A stretch of DNA of 13,348 nucleotides from Herminiimonas sp. (GCA_014377155.1 JACMQD010000408.1:1-13348), one strand, 5' to 3'. Counted from the stretch's first letter, positions 1 through 6,976 are shown. The notes: a model not told the origin generated them from the sequence alone. Numbers and translations are program-made.

Positions 1-2
1 AC

Positions 3-353
3 CAGCACACCGTCAAACCTTGGTTCACCGGAAAGCTCGATTTTTCGCCACCGGTATTCGATCTTGCACCACAAGGGTTCCCTCTAGTCGGTGGTCGACT
101 TGATTATCTTGCGGGTCGTGCGGTCGCGGCGCTGGCGTATCGGCACCATCAGCATGTGCTCAACCTGTTCGTGTGGCCTGAGAAAAGTGGGAGCCTTGTA
201 AGCAGTCCGTTGCACATGTCTGTGCGACAAGGCTACCAACTCGCTAGTTGGAGCGAAGGTGGTTTTCGCTACGAAGCTGTTTCAGATCTCAATGCTGAAG
301 AGCTCGCTCAATTCAGGCGACAGCTGGAGCTGCGGCGAATCAATAGCGGGTAG
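3..353 (+). CDS. anti-sigma factor-like protein, C-terminal part (5' truncated by the window edge)
   Basis: The frame is open from the first bases of the window to the TAG at 351-353, giving about 116 residues of a C-terminus. The visible part contains HTVKPWF, a GGRLDYLAGR segment, AALAYRHHQHVLNLFVWP, and later a GYQLASW segment. This pattern is familiar from the periplasmic C-terminal half of short membrane anti-sigma factors annotated in Burkholderia-type genomes. They hold an ECF sigma factor at the inner membrane and respond to envelope or redox stress. The N-terminal zinc-finger and membrane segment, and any partner sigma gene, would lie upstream of position 1, so the assignment rests on the tail alone. 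The nearest downstream features are mobile-element debris, so this gene probably marks the older flank of the accessory region. Family call moderately confident; function inferred. Confidence 0.6.
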   Translation, partial: QHTVKPWFTGKLDFSPPVFDLAPQGFPLVGGRLDYLAGRAVAALAYRHHQHVLNLFVWPEKSGSLVSSPLHMSVRQGYQLASWSEGGFRYEAVSDLNAEELAQFRRQLELRRINSG

Positions 354-417
354 GTCATCGCTCATTTTACGGTTGATAACAAAGCTGGTCGGGCGCAACG
401 CGAGACTAGCAAGAACT

Positions 418-696
418 GGCTCTGTACTGACTAGAGGTTGATTTGGCGTAGCGTCAGCGTTCCTAGCCCGTCGGAGAGCGCCGTGAACGCGTCACAGTTT
501 TCAGTTGTCTTAGGTCAACTTCATATACTGACTCGTGCACAGATGTTGAGACTCCAAGCCGTCGTCAATGCGACACTCGCCGAACAGCAAAGCATTGAGG
601 CCATTGAACCGCCGTTCCCGTTGATGTGCTGGCATTGCGGCAGCGCCGCACCACTCAGCAACGCGCTCGGCCTCATCGCGTTATCGCGACAGAACC
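418..696 (+). pseudogene. IS1595-type transposase N-terminal remnant with end-like sequences
   Basis: From a GTG at 483 the frame reads VNASQF, LGQLHILTRAQMLRLQAVV, then PFPLMCWHCGS and NALGL at about 674. A helical leader followed by a CxxC zinc-finger half (C..HCGS) and a GLxRYR-type segment is how IS1595-family transposases begin. The second zinc-finger half, the TGTPLARLR segment and the whole catalytic domain are absent. At 679-696 lies an end-like sequence whose complement reads GGTTCTGTCGCGATAACG. A related start, GGCTCTGTACTGACTAG, occurs at 418, so the piece may be an internally deleted element of about 280 bp. No matching 8-bp target duplication was found. Another reading is that RYRDRTC, encoded in a shifted frame inside the 679-696 sequence, is itself transposase remnant. 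Function is certainly lost. Confidence 0.45.
679..696 (-). repeat. terminal-inverted-repeat-like sequence (copy A)
   Basis: The complement reads GGTTCTGTCGCGATAACG. Its outermost 11 bases (GGTTCTGTCGC) are identical to the right end of the IS6-family element at 6886-6904, and it is closely similar to the sequence at 12515-12532. It lies just inside the 3' limit of the diguanylate cyclase gene and next to truncated transposase sequence. Orientation puts the outer end at 696, so the corresponding element would have occupied lower coordinates. Confidence 0.45.
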
Positions 697-713
697 TGTA
701 TCGCATCGTAGAG

Positions 714-2318
714 TTACTTGGTCATTGTGTAAGCGTCCTGCGAAGCGCGTGCGTCGACATGCATCCGTGCTTTTCCCGCCGCTTTGGCCACGTACATTGC
801 ATCATCGGCCATGCGCACCAAGACTTCAACCGAAACAGTTGCGTCTAGAGAAACAGCGACGCCGATGCTTGCGGAAATCTGCAACAACTGCGAATCGACG
901 TTATAAGTCACGGACAGGCCGTCGATCAGTTTCTGGGCAACGACCTCGGCGGATTTGACATCGGTATTGGGAAGAGCAACGGCAAATTCATCTCCGCCCA
1001 GCCGAGAGGCCGTGTCCGACGCACGTAACAGATCTCCCAAGCGGCAAGCAACCTGGCGAAGGACTTGATCGCCTACCGCATGCCCAAACTGATCATTGAT
1101 TCCCTTGAAGCCATCGAGATCGATAAACAGCAGGGACAGTGTCGACTTGTTTCGTGCTGATGCAGCGATCTGACGGGCAACCACTTCGTAAAACAATCCC
1201 CTGTTAGGTAGGGACGTTAAATTATCGTGGTTTGCTTTGTGTTGGGTGACTGCAAGCCGCTTCGACGCTTTCATTAATGCGTCGCCTATCTCATCAGCCT
1301 CTCGAAGGCCGAATTTCGGAACGGTGAGTGCTTTTCCTTCACCCAACGCCAAGGCCGGGGCAATCAGACCACGGTTAGCGTGGATAATGCGTCCGCCGAT
1401 TAGCCAGGCAAGGCTTAACCCGAAAAACAGCACAATTCCAGTTCCAAAACCGAGAGTCACAAGTTGCCGGCGTAAATCTCGCGTCAACACGTCGACTGGA
1501 ATAGCGATAACAGTGGTCCACCCGCTTACTTGGGACTGGCTAAACCCAGCCACGACGGCTGTGCCGTCAACCGTTTTTCCGTTTATCGATCCTTCTGAGC
1601 GTGTCAAAAGGGCGTTCAATAGGTCTGGCGAGGCCTTGGTACCCAGGAATTTATCGTTACCCTTGGTACGGGCAATAATCGTTCCCGAACGGTCGATAAT
1701 TGCTGCGACCCAGTCTGATGGGAGTCCTTGGTGCGCCAGGAGATTCGAAAAAAGACTTGGTGATAGATCTGAACTGAGGTTGTACAGATGTTCGCCACCA
1801 CGCATGATGGGAATTGCAACTGAAACAATTGCACGGCTGTCAGTTGCCTCACGAAACAGGTCAGATACAGCAGGGGCATGAGTCAACTGCAGTCTCTTCA
1901 TGTGCGTCAGATTGGCGTGCAGTGGGAGCGGCGCTCCATAGGCATAAAGCGTATTGACCAGCTGTCTCCCGGCAGGGTCCGTCAATAAAATATTACGGCC
2001 AAGCTGCTTGTCCAGGATTGCTGTTGTCAGCGAATAGAAGTTCGCACGATCGCGAAGGAACAATGTAGGAGACGTTGCGAGTACACCGAGCGATGTTTCC
2101 ACGCTATCGAATACCTGATCGACCTGGCTGATAACCGACCGCGAAGTCGTGATCGTTTTTTCGATGAGCTGCGCGCGCTCCCTTTCGTAATCATGAGAGA
2201 TCACCACGCCGGCAATCAGGGCTACCGGGAAAATGCATGCCGAAGCAAGTAGCGTCAGCATGGCTCGAATCGACAAAGAGCGGGAAGTTCGCATGTAAGC
2301 TAACAAGAGCTGATGCAT
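714..2318 (-). CDS. membrane-bound diguanylate cyclase with periplasmic Cache-type sensor (GGDEF)
   Basis: This 534-residue protein should make cyclic di-GMP from two GTP at the inner membrane in response to a periplasmic signal. One transmembrane helix spans about residues 18-40. A periplasmic region of about 240 residues follows, with the size and layout of a double Cache domain (for example SDWVAAIIDRSGTIIARTKG, then GWTTVIAIP). A second helix lies at about 287-310, then a HAMP-like linker to about 355 and a GGDEF domain at about 364-525. The domain opens with HDNLTSLPNRGLF. It keeps an intact GGDEF signature at 441-445 and an RxxD product-inhibition site (RASD, 432-435) exactly five residues before it, so the enzyme looks active and feedback-regulated. 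No EAL domain is present. The ATG overlaps the stop of the upstream winged-helix gene by one base (TAATG), implying translational coupling. The sensed ligand cannot be read from the sequence. Confidence 0.93.
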   Translation of the reverse strand: MHQLLLAYMRTSRSLSIRAMLTLLASACIFPVALIAGVVISHDYERERAQLIEKTITTSRSVISQVDQVFDSVETSLGVLATSPTLFLRDRANFYSLTTAILDKQLGRNILLTDPAGRQLVNTLYAYGAPLPLHANLTHMKRLQLTHAPAVSDLFREATDSRAIVSVAIPIMRGGEHLYNLSSDLSPSLFSNLLAHQGLPSDWVAAIIDRSGTIIARTKGNDKFLGTKASPDLLNALLTRSEGSINGKTVDGTAVVAGFSQSQVSGWTTVIAIPVDVLTRDLRRQLVTLGFGTGIVLFFGLSLAWLIGGRIIHANRGLIAPALALGEGKALTVPKFGLREADEIGDALMKASKRLAVTQHKANHDNLTSLPNRGLFYEVVARQIAASARNKSTLSLLFIDLDGFKGINDQFGHAVGDQVLRQVACRLGDLLRASDTASRLGGDEFAVALPNTDVKSAEVVAQKLIDGLSVTYNVDSQLLQISASIGVAVSLDATVSVEVLVRMADDAMYVAKAAGKARMHVDARASQDAYTMTK

Positions 2319-2893
2319 TACGACGAGATGTCTTCGTCCATCAGGTTGAGCTGAGAGCCCTTCCCTTTGCGCGGGGCTGGAATACTATCATCGGTTTCAA
2401 CAAATGGGATATGGCGCGTTCTGACGTTCGGCATAGCCTTCGTGAGGTTGTCCTGCTCATCGAAGTTCAGGATGACATGTGCGTTGAACGACGCCCGACG
2501 TCCGTCCTCCCTGTCCTGCCACACCACGCTCGAATTGACTCGATAGATGTTGGCCGTGCCCATCTTCAGCACCTCAAGCCACTGTTGCTCACGCAGGAGC
2601 GCTACTGAGCGCTTGACGGTGGCTGAACTCAGCCTGGTAAGCCTGCAGAGAGAGTGCTGGCTGATCATGACAGCGTTCTGCTTGTTCATTTCCTTGATGA
2701 GAGTCCAGAGCACGCGATGTGCTGAAGGCGCATGCTGTGCCAGATCATTCATCTCATCGATGTAGACCTCGCTGACCTGAATAAACCCTGCATTGACCGC
2801 CCCTGTCTTCAAACGAACCAACTCGCGCTGGGCAGACTGCAGCTGGATCTCAGCAGGAATTTCTTTCTCTACGACGCGGCGTGATCTTGGCAT
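2318..2893 (-). CDS. RepL-like winged-helix DNA-binding protein (plasmid replication/maintenance type)
   Basis: This is a 191-residue soluble protein. The N-terminal 35 residues are charged and helical. Residues about 55-125 form a winged helix-turn-helix: a packing helix (HRVLWTLIKEMNKQNAV), then ISQHSLCRLTRLSSATVKR as the helix-turn-helix, then LLREQQWLEVLKMGTANIYRVN as third helix and wing. The layout and several words (GFIQV, MNKQNAV, GTANIYRVN, ASFNAHVI) fit the RepL-type family seen on plasmids and mobile elements. The acidic C-terminal tail is probably flexible. The start is set by an AGGGA sequence 7 bases upstream of the ATG, which is itself embedded in a TGATCCC repeat (2898-2904). 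The protein probably binds the repeat array upstream of its own gene, as an autorepressor, replication initiator or both. It is first in a two-gene operon with the diguanylate cyclase. Membership of this family is from memory, not a search. Confidence 0.7.
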   Translation of the reverse strand: MPRSRRVVEKEIPAEIQLQSAQRELVRLKTGAVNAGFIQVSEVYIDEMNDLAQHAPSAHRVLWTLIKEMNKQNAVMISQHSLCRLTRLSSATVKRSVALLREQQWLEVLKMGTANIYRVNSSVVWQDREDGRRASFNAHVILNFDEQDNLTKAMPNVRTRHIPFVETDDSIPAPRKGKGSQLNLMDEDISS

Positions 2894-2894
2894 T

Positions 2895-3022
2895 GAATGA
2901 TCCCTATACAGCTCACATATGATCCCTCATGGCTCACGAAGGGGTAACATACACTCAAAGCGTGAGCTAAACAAGCTCACAGATTTCGTTATTTTGATCA
3001 CCCATGATCCCAATAGGGATCA
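2895..3022. promoter_or_regulatory. operator or iteron-like repeat array upstream of the RepL-like gene
   Basis: Two heptamer classes are interleaved. TGATCCC (or its complement GGGATCA) occurs at 2898-2904, 2920-2926, 3005-3011 and 3016-3022; the last two form a perfect inverted repeat with a 4-base loop. AGCTCAC (or GTGAGCT) occurs at 2910-2916, 2962-2968 and 2974-2980, with a one-mismatch copy GGCTCAC at 2931-2937. The 2962/2974 pair forms a perfect inverted repeat with a 5-base loop (GTGAGCTAAACAAGCTCAC). A self-palindrome TGATCA lies at 2995-3000. The array covers the predicted -35 and the ribosome-binding site of the winged-helix gene, so tight autoregulation is likely. Alternatively it is the binding-site cluster of a replication origin. 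Confidence 0.65.
2946..2974 (-). promoter_or_regulatory. predicted sigma-70 promoter of the winged-helix/diguanylate cyclase operon
   Basis: On the minus strand a -35 box TTGTTT (2974-2969) and a -10 box TATGTT (2951-2946) are separated by 17 bases. The -35 hexamer includes the whole loop of the GTGAGCT/AGCTCAC inverted repeat, so a protein bound there would exclude RNA polymerase. The inferred leader is about 45-50 bases and contains two more TGATCCC copies and two AGCTCAC-type copies. Confidence 0.5.
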
Positions 3023-3165
3023 GCCTGTTGCCGATCGCGCGAAATTGAGCCAATTTGCTCGAGAATTATCGTACGTGATTGACCCGGCGTCCCGGCCACA
3101 AAATATGGCAGTGTTCCAGCCGAAAGCGGTGCTCCGGCGGGTGAGTCGACGGTGAAAATGATGGG

Positions 3166-3385
3166 TCAATCCGAAGCGATCGTCAACACCTGACTGTCAT
3201 AGATTGCATCCTCAATGCCTTCGTCAGGCAATCCAAAGCACTGCTGTGCAACGTACATGCGCAGCATGCGCGCCAAGCCAATCGGAGGCCGGCCGGCTCC
3301 TTCAACCTTCGGATAGAACGGCTCTATCACGCCGCGTCAGCTTCTTTTTTCCAGCGTATTCAAGGTCAGAGAAACTTTTTCGCAT
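3166..3385 (-). pseudogene. IS5-family transposase N-terminal remnant, frame-broken
   Basis: Reading leftward from an ATG at 3385, the peptide runs MRKSFSDLEYAGKKKLTRRD, the usual opening of IS5-group transposases. Near 3330 the frame changes and continues as VIEPFYPKVEGAGRPPIG, then LARMLRMYVAQQCFGLPDEG and IEDAIYDSQV, ending at a TGA (3166-3168). About 15 residues normally found between these blocks (the FLxEMxxxVPW segment) are missing, so the break is a small internal deletion plus frameshift. Everything after the YDSQ segment, including the catalytic DDE core, is gone. The fragment lies between the repeat array of the RepL-like gene and the cytochrome operon. It is non-functional but the family identity is clear. 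Confidence 0.8.
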
Positions 3386-3458
3386 GATCAATTGTGCAGT
3401 GATGAACGTGCCATTATTGTCTCAGGTCTTGCCACCGATCGGAATCGATTCCGGACGT

Positions 3459-3478
3459 ATAAATCAGCACTTCCCTAG
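3459..3478 (-). repeat. left terminal repeat of the IS5-type remnant with a CTAG target site
   Basis: The complement of 3459-3474 reads GGAAGTGCTGATTTAT, a typical IS5-group terminus. It lies about 90 bases before the transposase start at 3385, as expected. It abuts CTAG at 3475-3478, which matches the YTAR target preference of this group. The opposite terminus was not found. Confidence 0.6.
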
Positions 3479-3791
3479 CGATTCGTCAGTTGCCTTGGGC
3501 CACTAAGAAGACAGATCGAGTTTTATTGCCGATAAGAGGGATTGGCCGCTTAGGAAGCGTAACTTTCAGGCTGTTGTGCAGCAAAACGCCTATAAAGGCT
3601 AAGCACACCAGCTTTCGCTTTTCTAGCAAGTTACCTATGATCCTCTGGGCTAGCTGGGGTTAAATGCTTCGCAACTAAACCCTCATCAGCCTATTGGAAT
3701 GATCACCGTGAAAATCCCTGCTCGGCAGAGTAGTCGGGAACGTACAGGCCAACCGATTATTTACAAGCGTTCACATTTGGTAGGTGCCTCT
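3479..3791. other. non-coding stretch upstream of the cytochrome operon
   Basis: About 310 bases with no convincing open frame or RNA gene. It starts at the outer edge of the IS5-type terminus and should contain the promoter of the cytochrome operon. A TATAAA word occurs near 3592, but no -35 box sits at a normal distance, so no promoter is called. A small GCCT/AGGC hairpin surrounds that word. Confidence 0.4.
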
Positions 3792-5153
3792 ATGAAGCGT
3801 TATATGGGGTTGCTACTAATGTTTCTCTGTCTGCTAGTGTCGACCGTCGCGCAAGCGCTTCCGTCTTTCGCGCGTCAGACCGGCCAAAGTTGCGTTGCTT
3901 GCCATGCGGGCGGTCAATTCCCCGAACTGACTCCCTATGGTCGCCTGTTCAAGCTCACGGGGTACACGATCGGAGAACGCTCTGCTGTGCCGCTTTCGGC
4001 GATGGTTATCGCGAGTTACACGAAGACGAGTAATACCGACAGTAGCAATCCTTCCGTCGACTTTGCAAAGGATGCGGTCGCACTTTTTCAGACCGGAAGT
4101 GTTTTTGTCGCTGGAAAGGTAACCGACAACATCGGCGTTTTTTCGCAGGTGACCTACGATAATTACGCCAACCAAAACCCGGACACGCTCGCCTGGGGCG
4201 GCCACACGCATGTTGATAATGTCGACATTCGATATGCAGACCGCTTCACTGGCCCCAGTAGAGATCTTATTGTTGGCCTAAGTCTGAACAACAATCCTTC
4301 GGTAGCTGATGTCTGGAACACCGCGCCAGCGTGGATTCAATATGTCCCAACTAAATTTGGATTTACAGGCTCGCCCACTACGCCGATCGTGGCTCAGCTC
4401 GGACAACAAGTCACTGGGCTTGGAGCCTATACGTTCTGGAATCAAACCGTGTATGCAGAGGTCGCGTCCTACCAAACGGCAAAAGGGGCATTCTCATTTT
4501 TGAAGGCCGGGAACGACATAGGAAATCGCTTAAAAGGATCCAACCCATACGTCCGCTTGGCCTTGAGCCATGAATGGGGCCCCCATAATGCAATGATTGG
4601 CGCGTTTGGCATGAACGCTTTGATCTATCCAGACCCGAACAGTCCCAACGGACCCACAACCCGATACCGGGATCGGGGGATCGACGCGCAGTACCAGTAT
4701 CTTCTTGACCCCCATACAGTGACCGCACAGGTCAGTTATATTCGTGAAAGCATTCGTGGGGGCGACGCGACCGGTGTGTCTACAAACCAGTCAAACACGC
4801 TAAACCAACTGAAGCTAAAAGGTAGCTATATCTACCGTGCGAAGTACGGCACGAGCCTCAGTTACTTTCGAACGACAGGGTCGTCGGACACCACCTCCTA
4901 TCCAGGGCTGCAAGACGATGGGAGTGGAACCGGCAACATGGTCCCCATCCCAATTACGGGCAGCGTCTCAAATAACCCGGAGACCCGTGGCTGGATACCA
5001 GAGGTCTTCTGGGCTCCGATTCAATACGTCCGCGTGGGTGCGCAATACTTCAAGTACGACGGCTACAGCGGGGCATCTGGCAATTACGATGGCGCCGGGC
5101 GGAATGCGAAAGACAACAACACCTTGTTTGTCTACCTTTGGGGAGCGTATTGA
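3792..5153 (+). CDS. outer-membrane porin-cytochrome c fusion, single haem (Cyc2-like)
   Basis: The predicted precursor has 453 residues. The ATG at 3792 is chosen because AGGTG lies 5 bases upstream and MKRYMGLLLMFLCLLVSTVA follows as a signal peptide with cleavage after AQA (residue 22). A frame start at 3699 would bury this signal 31 residues in. The mature protein begins LPSFARQTGQSCVACH, with one haem c site (C34, C37, H38), followed by FPELTPYGRLFKLTGYTIG. The remaining 380 residues alternate polar and aromatic/hydrophobic positions in short strands and end in FVYLWGAY, the aromatic C-terminal strand typical of outer-membrane barrels. One N-terminal haem plugged into a porin-like barrel is the architecture of Cyc2 iron-oxidising cytochromes, and the SFARQ..SC..CH...FP.L..YG..FK..GY spacing resembles that family. 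It should carry electrons across the outer membrane. The substrate is unknown, and Cyc2 kinship is from remembered motifs. Confidence 0.72.
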   Translation: MKRYMGLLLMFLCLLVSTVAQALPSFARQTGQSCVACHAGGQFPELTPYGRLFKLTGYTIGERSAVPLSAMVIASYTKTSNTDSSNPSVDFAKDAVALFQTGSVFVAGKVTDNIGVFSQVTYDNYANQNPDTLAWGGHTHVDNVDIRYADRFTGPSRDLIVGLSLNNNPSVADVWNTAPAWIQYVPTKFGFTGSPTTPIVAQLGQQVTGLGAYTFWNQTVYAEVASYQTAKGAFSFLKAGNDIGNRLKGSNPYVRLALSHEWGPHNAMIGAFGMNALIYPDPNSPNGPTTRYRDRGIDAQYQYLLDPHTVTAQVSYIRESIRGGDATGVSTNQSNTLNQLKLKGSYIYRAKYGTSLSYFRTTGSSDTTSYPGLQDDGSGTGNMVPIPITGSVSNNPETRGWIPEVFWAPIQYVRVGAQYFKYDGYSGASGNYDGAGRNAKDNNTLFVYLWGAY

Positions 5154-5857
5154 TGACTCACGTTCGTGCCAAACCACAAAATGACAGTCTGCCGTCGAAA
5201 ACTTGTTGGCCCGCCCGCGTGCATAAGGTGATCACGTGCGCAGCCGTGGGCTACTTGGCCTGTTTGGCGGGATGCACGTCACCTGAGCGCTCCCGCACAT
5301 TAGGCGACGCGGGAATATCAGGTAAATCGATTGCCGTACAAGTTTGTTCGAGCTGTCACGGCGCAAATGGCATCTCTACCTCCCCGGCGTTTCCAAATCT
5401 GGCGGGACAGCAATACGAATACCTGACGCTACAGCTGTCAAGTTTTCGCAGCCATCGTCGGTCAGACCCGAAAGGACATGAGTACATGTGGGGCTTGGCA
5501 TCTCCGTTGACGGATGAACAGATCGCCTCGCTGGGCGCGTACTATGCTGGCCAAAAATCGGTTTCTGCACATCCACATGCCGGGCAAAACGCCGATGCAG
5601 GTCGCACCATATATGAACATGGCGATACGGCTGCCGGCGTTCCCGCCTGCGTTGCCTGCCACGGCACTCAAGCAGAAGGGAATAAACTGTTTCCGCGATT
5701 GGCGGGTCAACATGCTGACTACGTGGTTAATCAGCTAAAGGTATTTCAACGCACGGATCAACGGCCCGATGGCACGCTCATGAAAGGTGTCGCACACTCA
5801 TTGACTGAGAAAAACATGAAAGACGTCGCGCTCTACCTCGAGAGCCTGCCGAACTAA
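5153..5857 (+). CDS. dihaem c4-type cytochrome c, predicted lipoprotein
   Basis: The ATG at 5153 overlaps the stop of the preceding barrel cytochrome (TGATG), so the two are translationally coupled; a TTG at 5138 is the alternative start. The 234-residue product carries a hydrophobic N-terminal segment ending in LAGC (C41), a good lipobox, and is probably anchored by lipid to a membrane facing the periplasm. Two class I cytochrome domains follow. The first has CSSCH (65-69), PNLAGQ and a likely axial Met in YMWGLASPLTDEQI (M112). The second has CVACH (166-170), PRLAGQ and M210 in LMKGVAHSLTEKNM. The duplicated CxxCH...LAGQ...M(K/W)G..(S/H).LT pattern is that of cytochrome c4. Its likely role is to accept electrons from the barrel cytochrome and relay them to inner-membrane or periplasmic carriers. 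The lipid anchor is uncommon for c4. Confidence 0.88.
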   Translation: MTHVRAKPQNDSLPSKTCWPARVHKVITCAAVGYLACLAGCTSPERSRTLGDAGISGKSIAVQVCSSCHGANGISTSPAFPNLAGQQYEYLTLQLSSFRSHRRSDPKGHEYMWGLASPLTDEQIASLGAYYAGQKSVSAHPHAGQNADAGRTIYEHGDTAAGVPACVACHGTQAEGNKLFPRLAGQHADYVVNQLKVFQRTDQRPDGTLMKGVAHSLTEKNMKDVALYLESLPN

Positions 5858-6057
5858 TCTCAGATGTTCCGACGATGCGAGACGTGGTGTACCGGCCGGC
5901 CGGACAATTTTCGCAGACGGCTCAAGCCTTCTAATAGCACATGGTCACGGAATCCACGGACGACGTGACTCTACAAGCCGGCCTAACGATAATTTCAGCG
6001 TAAAAAGGCCATTTAAAAGACGGAATAGTGCAACCTTGCATCTAATACTGATGATTT
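5858..6057. other. non-coding spacer between the cytochrome operon and the IS6 element
   Basis: About 200 bases without a supported gene. A CCGGCCGG-rich palindrome followed by ACAATTTT near 5894-5914 could act as a weak terminator for the cytochrome operon, but the stem is short and the T-run poor. A 6-base inverted pair GTCACG/CGTGAC lies at about 5943-5969. Confidence 0.35.
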
Positions 6058-6904
6058 GGTTTTGTCGCAATACGGCAGGCATGATCGGCTCGTTCGATGC
6101 ATACTGATCAACAACCGATGAACGAAACGCTCCGCCGCGCTTTCAAGCGGCTGCACTATCCGCTTGAAGTCATCCTGACCTGCGTGCGCTGGTACGTGGC
6201 CTACCCGCTGAGCTTACGGCATCGGGAGGAGATGATAGCCGAACGTGGCGTGGCGGTCGATCACTCGACCATTCACCGGTGGGCCATCAAGATGCTGCCT
6301 GTGCTCGCTGCTATATGCCGACGACGCACGCGCCCAGTCGGCAAGAGCTGGCGAATGGATGAAACTTATATCAAGGTTGCAGGCCAGTGGAAGTAGCTTT
6401 ACCGGGCCGTTGATAAGACCGGCGACACTGTTGACTTTCTGCTGCGCGCGAAGCGCGATCATGCCGCAGCCCGGGCTTTCTTCGAGCGCGCCACTGGCCT
6501 GCACGACGTGCCCGAGAAAGTCGCGATAGACAAGAGCGGCGCCAACAAGGCCACCATTGATCCGATCAGCGCCGGACGTGGTGCGCCAGGTCAAATACCT
6601 CAACAACATTGTCGAGCAAGACCACCGTGCCATCAAGCGAGTGACCAGGCTGATGCTCAACTTCAAACCATTTCGCTCTGCTCGCTGCGTGCTCGCCGGC
6701 ATCGAGCTCATGTACATGACCTGCAAGGGCCAGGTCGCGACCGATGGTGCGGATATGACTTCGTTCGCCGACCAATTTTATGCGCTGGCAGGACAGTTCC
6801 GTCCAATTTGAGGGCGCTGTACCCTTTCGGGGGGGATCTCATTTTTCGATCAACAACGCGACAAAGTCGATCGGCCCGCAGACGACCGCTAATGCGACAG
6901 AACC
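6058..6904 (+). mobile_element. IS6-family insertion sequence, inactivated
   Basis: An 847-bp element bounded by imperfect terminal repeats: GGTTTTGTCGCAATACGG at 6058-6075, and the complement of 6886-6904, GGTTCTGTCGCATTAGCGG. Size, ends and encoded transposase fit the IS6 family. The expected 8-bp target duplication is not visible (TGATGATT on the left, CAACAACA or a near frame of it on the right), so one flank may have been changed by deletion or cointegrate resolution. The element separates the cytochrome operon from the catabolic module. Confidence 0.7.
6097..6811 (+). pseudogene. IS6-family DDE transposase with amber stop and frameshift
   Basis: The first frame runs from ATG 6097 (or 6118, MNETLRRAFKRLHYP) through an N-terminal helix-turn-helix region (AERGVAVDHSTIHRWA) to SWRMDETYIKVAGQWK, then a TAG at 6394-6396. 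The peptide continues in the same frame as LYRAVDKTGDTVDFLLRAKR, so a single base change in a Tyr codon would explain the stop. The frame runs on to VAIDKSGANKATID near 6560. It then shifts to VVRQVKYLNNIVEQDHRAIK and on to FADQFYALAGQFRPI, stop at 6811. Roughly ten residues are missing at the shift. The three catalytic acidic residues (D of MDETY, D of AIDKSGAN, E of NIVEQDH) are all still encoded, but no single frame contains them. The gene is dead unless both lesions are bypassed. Confidence 0.9.
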
Positions 6905-6976
6905 CAACAACATGCCGGCACTGCGTGAAGCGGCGCAGCAGGGTCAGTTTTTGAATTGGCCTGCTGCGATCATTTT

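Noticed and set aside
438..848. A 136-codon plus-strand frame taken as one intact gene
   Set aside because: Only the part to about 674 resembles a transposase N-terminus; the rest reads through the terminal-repeat-like sequence and antisense to the end of the diguanylate cyclase gene.
3699..3791. Upstream ATG at 3699 as the start of the barrel cytochrome
   Set aside because: It would place 31 charged, polar residues before a clear signal peptide; the ATG at 3792 has a Shine-Dalgarno-like AGGTG and starts the signal peptide directly.
5890..5915. Rho-independent terminator after the cytochrome operon
   Set aside because: The CCGGCCGG palindrome cannot form a good stem with a loop, and the following ACAATTTT is a weak T-tract.
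6905..6976. Gene remnant reading NNMPALREAAQQGQ after the IS6 end
   Set aside because: Too short, and no convincing family match; the resemblance to other LREAAQQG words may be chance.
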